Positions 8,452-17,362 of a DNA stretch of 64,000 nucleotides are shown here, one piece after another. Source of the stretch: Bog-756 sp963738545 (GTDB taxonomy: Bacteria; Actinomycetota; Acidimicrobiia; Acidimicrobiales; RAAP-2); assembly GCA_963738545.1 (NCBI GenBank), contig CAVTXA010000007.1, positions 930,001-994,000 of the forward strand. Direction: 5' to 3'. The notes beneath the pieces were generated by a model. That model was not told where the DNA came from. It saw only the letters and a program-made list of their open reading frames with translations, and did no database searches. The first letter of the stretch is position 1, and every line of letters starts with the position of its first letter. Position numbers and translations under genes: made by a program.

Positions 8452-9609
8452 TCAGGGCTTCTCGCTCCCGACCACCCACATGGCGAAGAACTGGGAGCCG
8501 CCACCATAGGCCTGGCCCAGGGCGAGCTTGGCCCCGTCCACCTGGTGCTCGCCGGCCTGGCCTCGCACCTGCATGGCCACCTCGAGGAAGCGGAGCATGC
8601 CCGAGGCCCCGATGGGGTTGGACGACAGCACGCCGCCCGAGGCGTTCCAGGGGATGTCCCCGTCGAAGGCCGTGGCCCCCGACTCGGTCAGCTTCCACCC
8701 GTCCCCGAGGTCGCAGAAGCCCAGGTTCTCGAGCCACATCGGCTCGTACCAGCTGAAGGGCACGTAGACCTCGGCGCAGTCGAACTGCTCCCGCGGATTG
8801 GTGATCCCGGCCTGGGCGTACACGTCGGCCGAGCAGTCCCGGCCGGCCTGGGGGTTCACCTGGTCGCGACCGGCGAACATGGTGGGCTCGGAGCGCATGG
8901 CCGTCCCGTGGATCCATGCCGGCGGGTAGTGGCCCGAGAGCGCGTCCTCGGAAGCCAGGACCATGGCCGCCGCCCCGTCGGAGGACGGACACGACTCGAG
9001 GTAGCGCAAGGGCTCCCACAGCATCATGGACTCCTCGACCATCTTCATGTCGATGTCGGCCAGATGCAGGTGGGCGTAGGGGTTGCGCATGGCGTTCTGA
9101 CGGTCCTTGACCGCCACCATCCGCCCGATGTGGTCGGGGGCCCCGGAACGGCGCATGTAGGCCCGGATGTGGGGGGCGAAGTAGCCCCCGGCCCCGGCTA
9201 GCAGAGGGGCGGCGAAGGGCTGGGGAACCGACAGGGCCCACATGGCGTCGGAGTCGGACTGCTTCTCGTAGGCCACGGTCAGGACCCGCTGGTGGATGCC
9301 CGACTTGACCAGGTGGGCGGCGACCAGGGCCGTGGACCCACCCACCGACCCGGCGGTGTGGACCCGGAACATGGGCTTGCCCACCGCGCCGAGGGCCGGG
9401 GCCAGGTAGATCTCCGGCATCATGTTGCCCTCGAACATGTCCGGGGCCTTGCCGATGACCACGGCGTCGATGTCCGACCAGGTCAGGTCAGCATCGGCCA
9501 GCGCCGCCTTGGCCGCCTCACGGACCAGGCCGGCGATGGACACGTCCTCGCGCTTGGCCTTGTGATGGGTCTGACCCACCCCGATGACTGCACAACGCTC
9601 GGCCATCAC
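8452..9609 (-). CDS. Thiolase-fold lipid-transfer/aldolase-type protein (Ltp-like)
   Basis: This 385-residue thiolase-superfamily protein of the SCP-x/Ltp group opens with CAVIGVGQTHHKAKRED. At the place of the nucleophilic Cys (canonical family text E.ACASGG.AL) it reads HTAGSVGGSTAL, so the cysteine is missing. The region usually supplying the active-site His reads CAEVYVPFSWYEP. Cys-less members such as actinobacterial Ltp2 are retro-aldolases that cleave beta-hydroxyacyl-CoA side chains together with a DUF35 partner, rather than thiolases. It overlaps the preceding thiolase-fold gene by four bases and is the last gene of the operon. The assignment to an aldolase role is inference. Confidence 0.75.
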   Translation of the reverse strand: MMAERCAVIGVGQTHHKAKREDVSIAGLVREAAKAALADADLTWSDIDAVVIGKAPDMFEGNMMPEIYLAPALGAVGKPMFRVHTAGSVGGSTALVAAHLVKSGIHQRVLTVAYEKQSDSDAMWALSVPQPFAAPLLAGAGGYFAPHIRAYMRRSGAPDHIGRMVAVKDRQNAMRNPYAHLHLADIDMKMVEESMMLWEPLRYLESCPSSDGAAAMVLASEDALSGHYPPAWIHGTAMRSEPTMFAGRDQVNPQAGRDCSADVYAQAGITNPREQFDCAEVYVPFSWYEPMWLENLGFCDLGDGWKLTESGATAFDGDIPWNASGGVLSSNPIGASGMLRFLEVAMQVRGQAGEHQVDGAKLALGQAYGGGSQFFAMWVVGSEKP

Positions 9610-10700
9610 GCACCCTCCAGGACGCAGACGAGATTCTGTTGCAGGCAGGGTCCCGAGGTGGCGTGGGCCACGGCCCGGTTGGCCTCCCCCGAACGGATCC
9701 GCTCGGCGGCCTCGCCGATCCGGATCAGGCCGGCCGACATGACCGGGTTGGCCGCCAGTGCCCCACCCGAGGGATTGACCGTCACGCTGTCGTCGAGACC
9801 CAGGGCTCGGCGGACGATGATCTCCTGGTGGGCGAAGGGGGCGTGGATCTCGGCCACGTCGACGGGGCCGTCGGCCACACCGGCCATGTCAGCCGCCTTG
9901 GTCGTGGACGGCGAGGAGGTGAGGTCGCGGGCGCCGAGGGAGTGGGTCTCTATCCGGTGGTCGAAGCCGGTGATCCACACCGGCTTGTCCCCCCACTGCT
10001 GGGCCTTGTCCCCGGCGGCCAGGACGATGGCCGCGGCCCCGTCGGTGATGGGGGGAAGCGTATGGCGGCGGAGGGGCGAGACCACGTACTCCTCCTCCAA
10101 CAGCCGCTCCGCCGGGATGTCGTTGGCCACCTGGGCCTTGGCGTTGCCCAAGGCGTCCTTCCGGCTGCGGGCGGCGATGGCGGCGAACTCGGCCTCGGAC
10201 CCCTTGCCCGCGTCGATCAGGGCGCGGGCCTGGAGGGCGGCCAGGCTCACCGGGTCGGGCCACAGGGGGGCCAGATAGTAGGGATCGAGCTGCAGCGCCA
10301 GGATCTCGCCCAGGTTGCCCAGCGACGAGCGCCCGAAGCTGTAGACCAGGGCGGCGTCGATCTCCCCCTCCTGGAGGAGGACCCATGCCTCGTAGAGTGC
10401 CCAGGCCCCGTCCATCTCGACGTGGCTCTCCGACCGGGGGGGCCAGACCCCGACGGCGTCGAGGGCCATCACGAAGCTGAACGGGCCGCCGATGAGGTAG
10501 TCCGTGGATCCCGAGCAGATGAAGTCGACGTCGTCTTTGGTGATGCCGATGTTGCCGAACACCTCGGCCACCACCGGCATGAGCATCTCGACCTCGTTGC
10601 GCTCGTCGTCCCGACGCACGTTCTGCATCTGGGCGAACGAGGCGATGGACACCGGCCGGGGCGTACGGGCGGCCCGTCCCGAAGCCGCAGCGGCGCTCAC
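9606..10700 (-). CDS. Thiolase-fold lipid-transfer/aldolase-type protein (second paralogue)
   Basis: This 364-residue protein of the same superfamily starts with GTG and overlaps its neighbours by four bases at both ends. The stretch aligning with the thiolase nucleophile is SHVEMDGAWALYEAW, again lacking Cys. The C-terminal catalytic region retains AEIHAPFAHQEI with a His, followed by NPSGGALAANPV. Pairing two Cys-less thiolase-fold genes with DUF35 proteins recalls the DUF35-ltp4-ltp3 arrangement of sterol-degrading actinobacteria, where the products have been described as aldol-lyases. I infer a CoA-ester C-C lyase or a non-catalytic partner subunit. Confidence 0.75.
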   Translation of the reverse strand: MSAAAASGRAARTPRPVSIASFAQMQNVRRDDERNEVEMLMPVVAEVFGNIGITKDDVDFICSGSTDYLIGGPFSFVMALDAVGVWPPRSESHVEMDGAWALYEAWVLLQEGEIDAALVYSFGRSSLGNLGEILALQLDPYYLAPLWPDPVSLAALQARALIDAGKGSEAEFAAIAARSRKDALGNAKAQVANDIPAERLLEEEYVVSPLRRHTLPPITDGAAAIVLAAGDKAQQWGDKPVWITGFDHRIETHSLGARDLTSSPSTTKAADMAGVADGPVDVAEIHAPFAHQEIIVRRALGLDDSVTVNPSGGALAANPVMSAGLIRIGEAAERIRSGEANRAVAHATSGPCLQQNLVCVLEGA

Positions 10701-11212
10701 AGGTACTCCTTATAGGTCTCGTAGTCGGCGTCGTCCTCGCCGTTGGGGCGGAAGTACTTGACCGAAGCCAGGGACGGTCCGAGGTCGGCGGGGTCCACCC
10801 ACACCGCCTCCACCCGCAGACCCATGCGGATCTGGTCGGTGGGGATCTCCTGGAGCAGGCCCATGAACGAGAGGTTGGCCCCGTCGAGCAGGATCTGGGC
10901 GCAGATGTAGGGGATCTCGATGGATTGGCCGGCGAAGGGCACGTTGACCACGCAGTAGGTGGTGACGGTGCCCGAGTTGGACAGCACCACGTCCTCGGTG
11001 GTGGGCACGCCGTCGGTCGGGCACGACCCGCGGGAGGGCACGTAGACCTTGCCGCACACCGAGCACCGCTGGCCCATGAAGGTCCCTGTCTCCAGTCCCC
11101 GGAGGAACTTGGACTGGGCGATGCCGGGGGTGAAGTCGAAGTCGAGGGCAATGGGGGTGGCCAGCGTGGTCACCGGGCCCCGCTCATCGCTGTCGGTTCC
11201 CGCCGTGGTCAT
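10697..11212 (-). CDS. Zn-ribbon/OB-fold protein (DUF35, acyl-CoA-associated)
   Basis: The start is the ATG at 11210-11212, which shares one base with the stop of the upstream gene, giving 171 residues. A rubredoxin-like zinc ribbon is clear: QRCSVCGKVYVPSRGSCPTDG supplies two CxxC-type pairs. It is followed by the OB-fold with TVTTYCVVNVPFAGQ and IPYICAQILLDGA. DUF35 proteins bind acyl-CoA esters and act as obligate partners of thiolase-fold or dehydratase subunits. Translational coupling to both neighbours supports a complex with the two Ltp-like proteins downstream. Confidence 0.85.
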   Translation of the reverse strand: MTTAGTDSDERGPVTTLATPIALDFDFTPGIAQSKFLRGLETGTFMGQRCSVCGKVYVPSRGSCPTDGVPTTEDVVLSNSGTVTTYCVVNVPFAGQSIEIPYICAQILLDGANLSFMGLLQEIPTDQIRMGLRVEAVWVDPADLGPSLASVKYFRPNGEDDADYETYKEYL

Positions 11213-11670
11213 CAGGACCCACCTCCCTCGGGCACGAACGCCTCGATGTCGGCCATGGCCCCGATGCGGTCGGCGGCCGGCCGGAAGCGCACGGTCACCC
11301 GGTCGCCCGTGCTGAGGGCATCGGGACCACCCGAGTCGACGACGTGGAGGAGGGCGGTGTCGGCACCGTCCAGCCGGATCAGGGCCCAGGCGAACGGGGT
11401 CGGCAGGGGGTGTTTGGGCTGGGGTTCGGACACCCAGGCCCACGACTCGACCACCCCTCCCGGACCCACCTCGACCATCTCACCGGTGTCGTCACCGGTG
11501 GTCGGGTCGTACTCGGTGGGGGGCACGATGACCGATCCCCCGGCTCCGGTCACCCCGTAGAGCCTCCCGTCCCGCAACCCGGTCAGGAAGGCTCCGATGA
11601 CCGGCCCTACCGAGCGTGAGTACGGATATTCGAGACGGTGCGCCGCGTGCAGCACCTCGCTGTCAGGCAT
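11212..11670 (-). CDS. OB-fold protein without zinc ribbon (DUF35-related)
   Basis: This 152-residue protein heads the operon. Motifs such as RSVGPVIGAFLTGLRDGRLYG and GGVVESWAWV resemble the start and OB strands of DUF35 proteins, and FAWALIRLDGADTALLHVVD with VTVRFRP fits the beta barrel. No CxxC pairs are present, so the zinc site is absent, unlike the adjacent DUF35 gene. Two non-identical OB-fold subunits next to two non-identical thiolase-fold subunits suggest a heteromeric complex. The promoter should lie in 11671-11841, shared with the divergent sulfatase; I see no distinct operator there. Confidence 0.7.
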   Translation of the reverse strand: MPDSEVLHAAHRLEYPYSRSVGPVIGAFLTGLRDGRLYGVTGAGGSVIVPPTEYDPTTGDDTGEMVEVGPGGVVESWAWVSEPQPKHPLPTPFAWALIRLDGADTALLHVVDSGGPDALSTGDRVTVRFRPAADRIGAMADIEAFVPEGGGS

Positions 11671-11841
11671 CCCTCGAACCTCCCCTTGGCTTGTCGATCA
11701 ACGTACGGGCGAAAAGTAGAACACATTTCACTTTCGTGCCAGCAGCCCAGGCCTCGGGGGTGTGCGGCGGCACCCCCTGCCTTCCGCCGATCTCGGCGCC
11801 CGCCCGGCCCCCCGGGGACGACAGGGCTACCGTGAGCTGCC

Positions 11842-13368
11842 ATGAGCGAGCCCACCCCCAAGCGCCCCAACATCCTGCTGGTCGTCTCGGACCAGGAGCG
11901 CCAGCGGTCGTGGCTCCCCCCCGACGTGTCCCTGCCATGGCGGGACCGGCTCCGGGCCGCGGGGCTCGAGTTCACCGACTACTTCACCCACTCCTCGCCC
12001 TGCTCCCCCAGCCGGGCCAGCCTGTTCACCGGGCGCTACCTCGAGGGCCACGGTGTGCTGGACAACGTGATCATGCCCGAGCACGACGAGCTGCCCACCT
12101 CCACCCCCACCCTCGGATCGTTGCTCGACGGGGCCGGCTACCGCTCCTCGTACATTGGCAAGTGGCACCTCTCCCATTCGCCCACCCCGGACATGGAGGC
12201 GTACGGGTTCGCCGACTGGGACGGCAACGACCGCCACTTCATGGGTTGGGCCGGCACCGGGGTCCACTTCGATCCCCTCATCGCCTCCAACGCCGCCCAC
12301 TGGCTCACCGAGAACGCCGGGCCGGACTCCTCCGCCGACCACCGTCCATGGTTCCTGACCGTGGCCCTGGTCAATCCCCACGACGTGATGTGGTTCCCCG
12401 TGGACCAGCCCGGCTACCGGGAGAGCCACCCCGACGACGTGGCGTCCATCCGCCGGGTGCTCGAGTCCGCCGCCTGGAAGGACGACGACCCCCTCCCCGT
12501 GTTCACCGACCCCTATCCCGAGGTGGTCGACCGGCTCCCGGGCAACTTCGACGACGACCTCCACACCAAGCCCGAGGCCCACCGGCAGTGGCGTTGGGAC
12601 CAACAGCACGGTCTGTGGGGCTACATCGACCCGGCCGACAAAGGGGCGTGGCTCCGTCACCTCGACTACTACGTCCACCTCCACCAGCTGGCCGACCGGA
12701 GCCTGGGCACCGTCCTTACCGCGCTCGAGGCCTCGGGAGCGTGGGACGACACCATCATCATCTTCACCTCCGACCACGGCGACATGTGCGGGTCGCACGG
12801 CCTGCGTTCCAAGGGGCCGTTCGTCTACGACGAGATCATGCGGGTGCCCCTCTACATCAAGGTCCCCGGCGTGACCACTCCGGGTTCGGTCACCTCCTCC
12901 CTCGGATCCCACGTGGACCTGGCCGCCACCTTGTGCGCCCTGGGCGGCGTGGACCCGGCCGTCGCCGGGGCCACCGTGCAGGGGACCGACCTCGGCCCCA
13001 TCCTCGCCGACCCGTCGGCCACGGTCCGGGACCACATCCTCTTCGCCCAGGACTCGGCCCAGACGATCGAGCTGAACAAGGTGCGCTACGCCCTGCGCGG
13101 TTTCTACGACGGGCGCACCAAGTACGCCCGCTACTACGGGGTGGGCGGGGGCAAGCCGTCGACCGGACTGTGGGGCAAGTCGCCGGGGACCAAGCTGTTC
13201 GACGTCGACTGCGCCTTCGACGACAACGACCACGAGTGGTACGACCACGCCACCGATCCCCTCGAACTGGTGAACCTGGCCAACGACCGGTCACGCCGCG
13301 CCGAGCTGCACGACGTGTTCGAGCGCATGCGCTCCTACGAACACGAGTCGTTCGTCACCTTCGGCTAG
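11842..13368 (+). CDS. Sulfatase family protein (second copy)
   Basis: This 508-residue protein opens with PNILLVVSDQERQRSW (metal-ligand Asp17) and has the catalytic C-S-P-S-R at residues 54-58, with LFTGRYLEGHG directly after it, as in Cys-type sulfatases. FTSDHGDMCGSHG provides late metal ligands. It differs clearly from the sulfatase at 596-2152, so the two are not recent duplicates. No signal peptide is present. It is divergent from the OB-fold/thiolase operon and convergent with the phosphatase gene. The substrate is unknown; family members include arylsulfatases, choline sulfatases and phosphonate monoester hydrolases. Confidence 0.87.
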   Translation: MSEPTPKRPNILLVVSDQERQRSWLPPDVSLPWRDRLRAAGLEFTDYFTHSSPCSPSRASLFTGRYLEGHGVLDNVIMPEHDELPTSTPTLGSLLDGAGYRSSYIGKWHLSHSPTPDMEAYGFADWDGNDRHFMGWAGTGVHFDPLIASNAAHWLTENAGPDSSADHRPWFLTVALVNPHDVMWFPVDQPGYRESHPDDVASIRRVLESAAWKDDDPLPVFTDPYPEVVDRLPGNFDDDLHTKPEAHRQWRWDQQHGLWGYIDPADKGAWLRHLDYYVHLHQLADRSLGTVLTALEASGAWDDTIIIFTSDHGDMCGSHGLRSKGPFVYDEIMRVPLYIKVPGVTTPGSVTSSLGSHVDLAATLCALGGVDPAVAGATVQGTDLGPILADPSATVRDHILFAQDSAQTIELNKVRYALRGFYDGRTKYARYYGVGGGKPSTGLWGKSPGTKLFDVDCAFDDNDHEWYDHATDPLELVNLANDRSRRAELHDVFERMRSYEHESFVTFG

Positions 13369-13431
13369 CCGGCCGGTCCGATCGCCCCGTGGTCCCGACC
13401 CGGAGGGGAGGCGTCATCGGGTCCTGTCGAG

Positions 13432-14001
13432 TCAGGTCTGCTCCACCAGATAGGCCGTGAGGCCCCGGCACCCGGCCTCGACCAGATCGAGGCACGCCTC
13501 GAACTCGGCGTCGTCGCCGTAGTAGGGGTCGGGCACGTCGACCGACCCTCCGGCCCGGGGGTCGAAGCTGCGCAGCATGACCAGGCGGTCGAGGTACCGG
13601 TCGTCGCCGGCACGGCCCCGGGCCAGGCTGGCCAGGGTCTGCTGGTGGCCGCGGTCCAGGCACACCACCAGGTCGGTGGTGTCGAACCACGCCGTCCCGA
13701 AGGGCCGGGCCACGTGCCCGTGGTCGTGGTAACCGCGGCGCTCGAGGGCCGTGCGGGCCCGGGGGTCCATGGGCTCGCCGGCGTGCCAGTTGCCCGTGCC
13801 CGCACTGCTGATCGCCAGGCGCGGGGCCAGGACCTCCCCGTCGGCCAGCACGGCTTCGGCGGACAGCTGGCGGAGCACCACGTCGGCCATGGGCGAACGG
13901 CAGATGTTCCCGGTACAGACGAAGCACACCCGGATCGGCCGGTCACCGTCGTCGCCTTCCTCGCCGTGTCCGAATCGGTCTGACCTCGCTGGCTCGCTCA
14001 C
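13432..14001 (-). CDS. Low-molecular-weight protein-tyrosine phosphatase
   Basis: This is a 189-residue protein. After a charged 20-residue lead comes the P-loop VCFVCTGNICRSPMA, a C-x5-R motif with Cys29 and Arg35. The general-acid loop DVPDPYYGDD lies near the C-terminus, as required for LMW-PTP catalysis. Both features are intact, so activity on phosphotyrosine or another phospho-substrate is expected. The insert between them is slightly longer than in the shortest family members. It is monocistronic and convergent with the sulfatase. No tyrosine kinase is nearby. Confidence 0.9.
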   Translation of the reverse strand: MSEPARSDRFGHGEEGDDGDRPIRVCFVCTGNICRSPMADVVLRQLSAEAVLADGEVLAPRLAISSAGTGNWHAGEPMDPRARTALERRGYHDHGHVARPFGTAWFDTTDLVVCLDRGHQQTLASLARGRAGDDRYLDRLVMLRSFDPRAGGSVDVPDPYYGDDAEFEACLDLVEAGCRGLTAYLVEQT

Positions 14002-14149
14002 CTGCTCATTCTGCCCGGTGTTCCCCCGGACCCCGTCCCGCCCGGTGGCGTCGGCCGGCCGGCCGGGCCAGGGACGTTCCGGCGTGCCGGTACGCTGCCC
14101 CTCGACGACAGGTCGTCCCCACGACGACCGAGTGCCCAGGGAGGGTCCG

Positions 14150-14656
14150 ATGGCAGACGAGGTACCGGCACAGATGGGTCACGGGGTGAAGCAGCGGGAC
14201 CAGATCAAGATGACCCCCGAGGAGATCGACGCCTTCCTCCACGAGCGTCGGCCCATGACCATGTGCACCCTCAACCACGACGGATCCATCCACGCCGTGG
14301 CCATGTGGTACGGATTCCTGGACGGGTCCATCGCCGTGGAGACCAAGGCCAAGGCCCAAAAGGCCGTCAATGTGGGCCGCGACACCAAGCTCACGTGCCT
14401 GTTCGAGGACGGCGACTACTACGAGGAGCTCCGGGGCGTGGAGTTGGTGGGCACGGCCGAGATCATCGACGACCCCGAGAAGATGTTCGAGCTGGGTGTC
14501 AGCGTCTTCGAGCGGTACTACGGGGCCTACACCGAGGACCTGAAGCCCTTCGTCGAGACCATGCTCAACAAGCGGGTGGTGGTGAAGCTCAACGTCGAGC
14601 GCACCGTGTCCTGGGACCACCGCAAGCTCGGCCTGCCCTCCACCCGACCCTCCTGA
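14150..14656 (+). CDS. PPOX-class F420-dependent oxidoreductase-like protein
   Basis: The start is the ATG at 14150, behind a GGGAGGG site; the frame is open upstream but without coding character. The 168-residue split-barrel protein reads MTPEEIDAFLHERRP, then MCTLNHDGSIHAVAMWYGF, with VETKAKAQKAVNVGRD covering the phosphate-binding loop. This is typical of flavin or F420-binding PPOX proteins of actinobacteria. F420 is inferred from the family and lineage and not proven here. Another PPOX gene follows 52 bases later, so the two probably form one transcript. Confidence 0.82.
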   Translation: MADEVPAQMGHGVKQRDQIKMTPEEIDAFLHERRPMTMCTLNHDGSIHAVAMWYGFLDGSIAVETKAKAQKAVNVGRDTKLTCLFEDGDYYEELRGVELVGTAEIIDDPEKMFELGVSVFERYYGAYTEDLKPFVETMLNKRVVVKLNVERTVSWDHRKLGLPSTRPS

Positions 14657-14708
14657 TCACCGACCGATGTGGCGTTCCGAGCGATGAGCCACCACTGAAG
14701 GAGCGGCT

Positions 14709-15170
14709 GTGCCCTACCACCCCATGACCGACGACGAACTCGTGGCCCTCCTCACCAGCGTGCCGGCCCACACCGGCAAGCTGGCCACCTTGCGGGCCGA
14801 TGGGCGGCCCCACGTGGCTCCGATCTGGTTCGTGCTCGACCCCTCCACCACCGACCAGGGTGCTCGCCTCGGTGACATCGTCTTCAACACCGGGGCCGAC
14901 ACACTCAAAGGGAAGGCCCTGCGAAGGGACGCCCGGGCGTCGCTGTGCGTCGACGACGAGCGACCGCCCTTCTCCTTCGTCACCATCGAAGGCGTCGTCA
15001 CCATCAGCGACGACCTCGACGACATCGCCCGCTGGGCCGCTGTCATCGGGGGCCGCTACATGGGCCAGGATCGGGCCGAGGAGTACGGCCGTCGCAACGG
15101 CGTTCCTGGGGAGCTCCTGGTGCGCCTCCGACCGACGCACATCGTCTCGGCCGCCGATCTGGCCGACTGA
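14709..15170 (+). CDS. PPOX-class F420-dependent oxidoreductase-like protein (second)
   Basis: This 153-residue split-barrel protein starts with GTG. GKLATLRADGRPHVAPIWFVLD is the N-terminal cofactor-binding hairpin, and KGKALRRDARASLCVDDE contains the basic residues that contact the cofactor phosphate in this family. It ends with PTHIVSAADL, a family-typical tail. It is only distantly similar to the preceding PPOX gene, so they are two subfamilies side by side and not a tandem duplicate. Substrates are unknown; relatives reduce quinones, biliverdin or xenobiotics. Confidence 0.82.
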   Translation: MPYHPMTDDELVALLTSVPAHTGKLATLRADGRPHVAPIWFVLDPSTTDQGARLGDIVFNTGADTLKGKALRRDARASLCVDDERPPFSFVTIEGVVTISDDLDDIARWAAVIGGRYMGQDRAEEYGRRNGVPGELLVRLRPTHIVSAADLAD

Positions 15171-15288
15171 CCGAACGGCCATCTGCCGTTCAGCCAGTGA
15201 CGACCGGCCCGGGCGGCCCGTGGGGGTCCATGGCGGGGAACCATGCCGGCCTGCTAGCACTGAAGAAGAGACAAAGGGGGAACGTGCC

Positions 15289-16083
15289 GTGATTCTCGAT
15301 CGCTTCACCATGACCGACAAGGTGGCCATCGTCACCGGTGCCGGTCGGGGCATCGGTGCCGCCTCGGCCGTCGCCCTGGCCCAGGCCGGGGCCGACGTGC
15401 TCATCTCGGCCCGCACCGCCGAGCAGCTCGGAGCGGTGGCCAGCGAGGTCGAGTCGGCCGGTCGTCGGGCCGTGGTGGTCCCCGCCGACCTGAGTGACCT
15501 CGAGGCGGTGGCGGCGTTGGTCGACCATGCCCGGGACGCCTTCGGACGACTCGACCTGGTGGTCAACAATGTCGGCGGGGCCATGCCCCGCCCGTTCATG
15601 GAGACCTCGCCGGGACGGATGGAACAGGCCTTCCACTTCAACGTGTCGACCGCCCATGCGCTGCTCCGCCCCGCCGTGCCCCTCATGCTCGAGGGTGGCG
15701 GCGGCTCGGTGGTCAACATCTCGTCGGCCATGGGGCGCATGGCCGGCCGGGGCTATGTGGCCTACGGCACGGCCAAGGGGGCCCTGGCCCACTACACCCG
15801 GCTGGCCGCCGCCGACCTCTCCCCCAACATCCGGGTCAACGCCATCGCCGTGGGCTCGGTGGCCACCTCGGCGTTGGACATCGTGATGCAGACCGACGAG
15901 CTGCGCCAGGCACTGGAGGACGGCACCCCGCTCAAACGGATCGGTGTCCCCGAGGACATCGCCGCCACCGTGGTCTACCTGGCCTCCGAGGCCGGCTCCT
16001 ACATCACCGGCAAGATCATCGAGGTCGACGGGGGCATCGAGAGCCCCAACCTCGACATGGGGCTTCCCGACATCACCGTCTGA
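15289..16083 (+). CDS. Short-chain dehydrogenase/reductase (SDR)
   Basis: The start is the GTG at 15289, behind AAAGGGGG, giving 264 residues. The Rossmann motif TGAGRGIGAAS follows a KVAIVTG strand, NNVGG replaces the usual NNAG, and the catalytic set is Ser in NISSAMG with YVAYGTAKG giving Tyr and Lys. The C-terminal YITGKIIEVDGG is typical of classical FabG-like SDRs. Cofactor preference cannot be read safely. It lies between the PPOX pair and a DapB-like dehydrogenase, all on the plus strand, consistent with an oxidoreductive catabolic group. Confidence 0.9.
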   Translation: MILDRFTMTDKVAIVTGAGRGIGAASAVALAQAGADVLISARTAEQLGAVASEVESAGRRAVVVPADLSDLEAVAALVDHARDAFGRLDLVVNNVGGAMPRPFMETSPGRMEQAFHFNVSTAHALLRPAVPLMLEGGGGSVVNISSAMGRMAGRGYVAYGTAKGALAHYTRLAAADLSPNIRVNAIAVGSVATSALDIVMQTDELRQALEDGTPLKRIGVPEDIAATVVYLASEAGSYITGKIIEVDGGIESPNLDMGLPDITV

Positions 16084-16175
16084 GCTGCACTGTTCGAGCT
16101 ACCCCGTTCGAGCGGCACCGTCTGGGCTGCACTCTCGCCACATCATTCGTCCCCACACTGACAAGGAGCACCCCC

Positions 16176-17249
16176 GTGAGCAAGACGTACCGAGTAGTCG
16201 CCTGGTCCACCGGAAACGTCGGTCGCCATGCCATCGCCGGCATCGATGCCCGACCCGACCTCGAACTGGTCGGACTCTGGGTGTCCAACCCCGACAAGGT
16301 GGGCAAGGACGCCGGCGAACTGGCCGGGCTGGGCCGGACCCTTGGCGTGGCCGCCACCGACGACGTCGACGCCCTCCTGGCCCTCCATCCCGATGTGGTC
16401 GTCCACACGGCCATGGCCGACCATCGGCTGATGGAAGCCATCGCCGATATGGAGCGCATCCTCCGGGCCGGGGTGAACGTGGTCTCGAGCGGCCCGGTCT
16501 TCCTCCAGTACCCCTACGGGGTGGTCGACGACTCGATGATCGAGCCGATCCAGTCCGCCGCCGTGGCCGGCGGCGTGTCGCTCTTCGTCAACGGCGTCGA
16601 CCCCGGGTTCGCCAACGACGCCCTGCCTCTGGTGCTCTCGGGGGTGAGCGAGCGGATCGAGGAGGTACGCGTGGCCGAGGTGCTCAACTACGCCACCTAC
16701 AACCAGCCCATGGTCATCTTCGACATCATGGGGTTCGGCCGGCCCATCGACGACGTGCCCATGATCCTCCAGCCCGGCGTGATGACCATGGCCTGGGGCA
16801 GCGTGGTGCGGCAACTGGCCGCCGGGCTCGAGGTGGAGCTGGACAGCGTGGAGGAGTGGTACGAGCGTCGGCCGGCCACCGAGACCTTCGAGGTGGACTC
16901 GGGCACCATCGAGAAGGGCACCGCCGCCGCCCTCCACTTCGAGCTGCGAGGTATGCGCAACGGGAGGGCGGCCATCGTGCTCGAGCACATCACCCGCCTG
17001 CGCGACGACCTGGCCCCGGAGTGGCCCCAACCGGCCGGTCACGGCTGCTACCGGGTGACCATCACCGGCGAGCCCAACTACACCCTCGACCTCCAGCTGC
17101 TCGGGACCGACGGAGACCACAACACGGCCGGGCTGAAGGCCACCGCCATGCGTCTGGTCAACGCCATCCCCGCGGTGGTGGAAGGGGCACCCGGGCTCCT
17201 CACCGCCCTCGACCTTCCCCCGGTGTACGGCCGCGGACTGGTGGTCTGA
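16176..17249 (+). CDS. DapB-like NAD(P)-dependent dehydrogenase
   Basis: This 357-residue protein starts with GTG. The N-terminal nucleotide-binding segment WSTGNVGRHAIAGI and VGLWVSNPDKVGKD match the dihydrodipicolinate-reductase-like family that includes 2,4-diaminopentanoate dehydrogenase and amine dehydrogenases. NVVSSGPVFLQYP and FVNGVDPGFANDALPL follow in the expected order. It is too long and too different to be DapB itself. In actinobacteria such proteins often sit in lipid or steroid gene clusters, where their reaction is not defined. A short hairpin (17261-17278) follows the stop. Confidence 0.8.
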   Translation: MSKTYRVVAWSTGNVGRHAIAGIDARPDLELVGLWVSNPDKVGKDAGELAGLGRTLGVAATDDVDALLALHPDVVVHTAMADHRLMEAIADMERILRAGVNVVSSGPVFLQYPYGVVDDSMIEPIQSAAVAGGVSLFVNGVDPGFANDALPLVLSGVSERIEEVRVAEVLNYATYNQPMVIFDIMGFGRPIDDVPMILQPGVMTMAWGSVVRQLAAGLEVELDSVEEWYERRPATETFEVDSGTIEKGTAAALHFELRGMRNGRAAIVLEHITRLRDDLAPEWPQPAGHGCYRVTITGEPNYTLDLQLLGTDGDHNTAGLKATAMRLVNAIPAVVEGAPGLLTALDLPPVYGRGLVV

Positions 17250-17260
17250 GCACTACCCCC

Positions 17261-17278
17261 CGGGCACCGGTCTGCCCG
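17261..17278 (+). terminator. Short hairpin after the dehydrogenase
   Basis: CGGGCA and TGCCCG form a six-base-pair stem with a six-base loop, 12 bases after the dehydrogenase stop. There is no T-run, so it is at best a weak, tail-less terminator. Confidence 0.3.
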
Positions 17279-17362
17279 CGGCGCGCCCGTGCCGCCGTCG
17301 GATGGGACCCTGGCTCCGAACTGTAGGGTCCGGGGCATGACCCCCGACCGTGGTGCCCGCTC

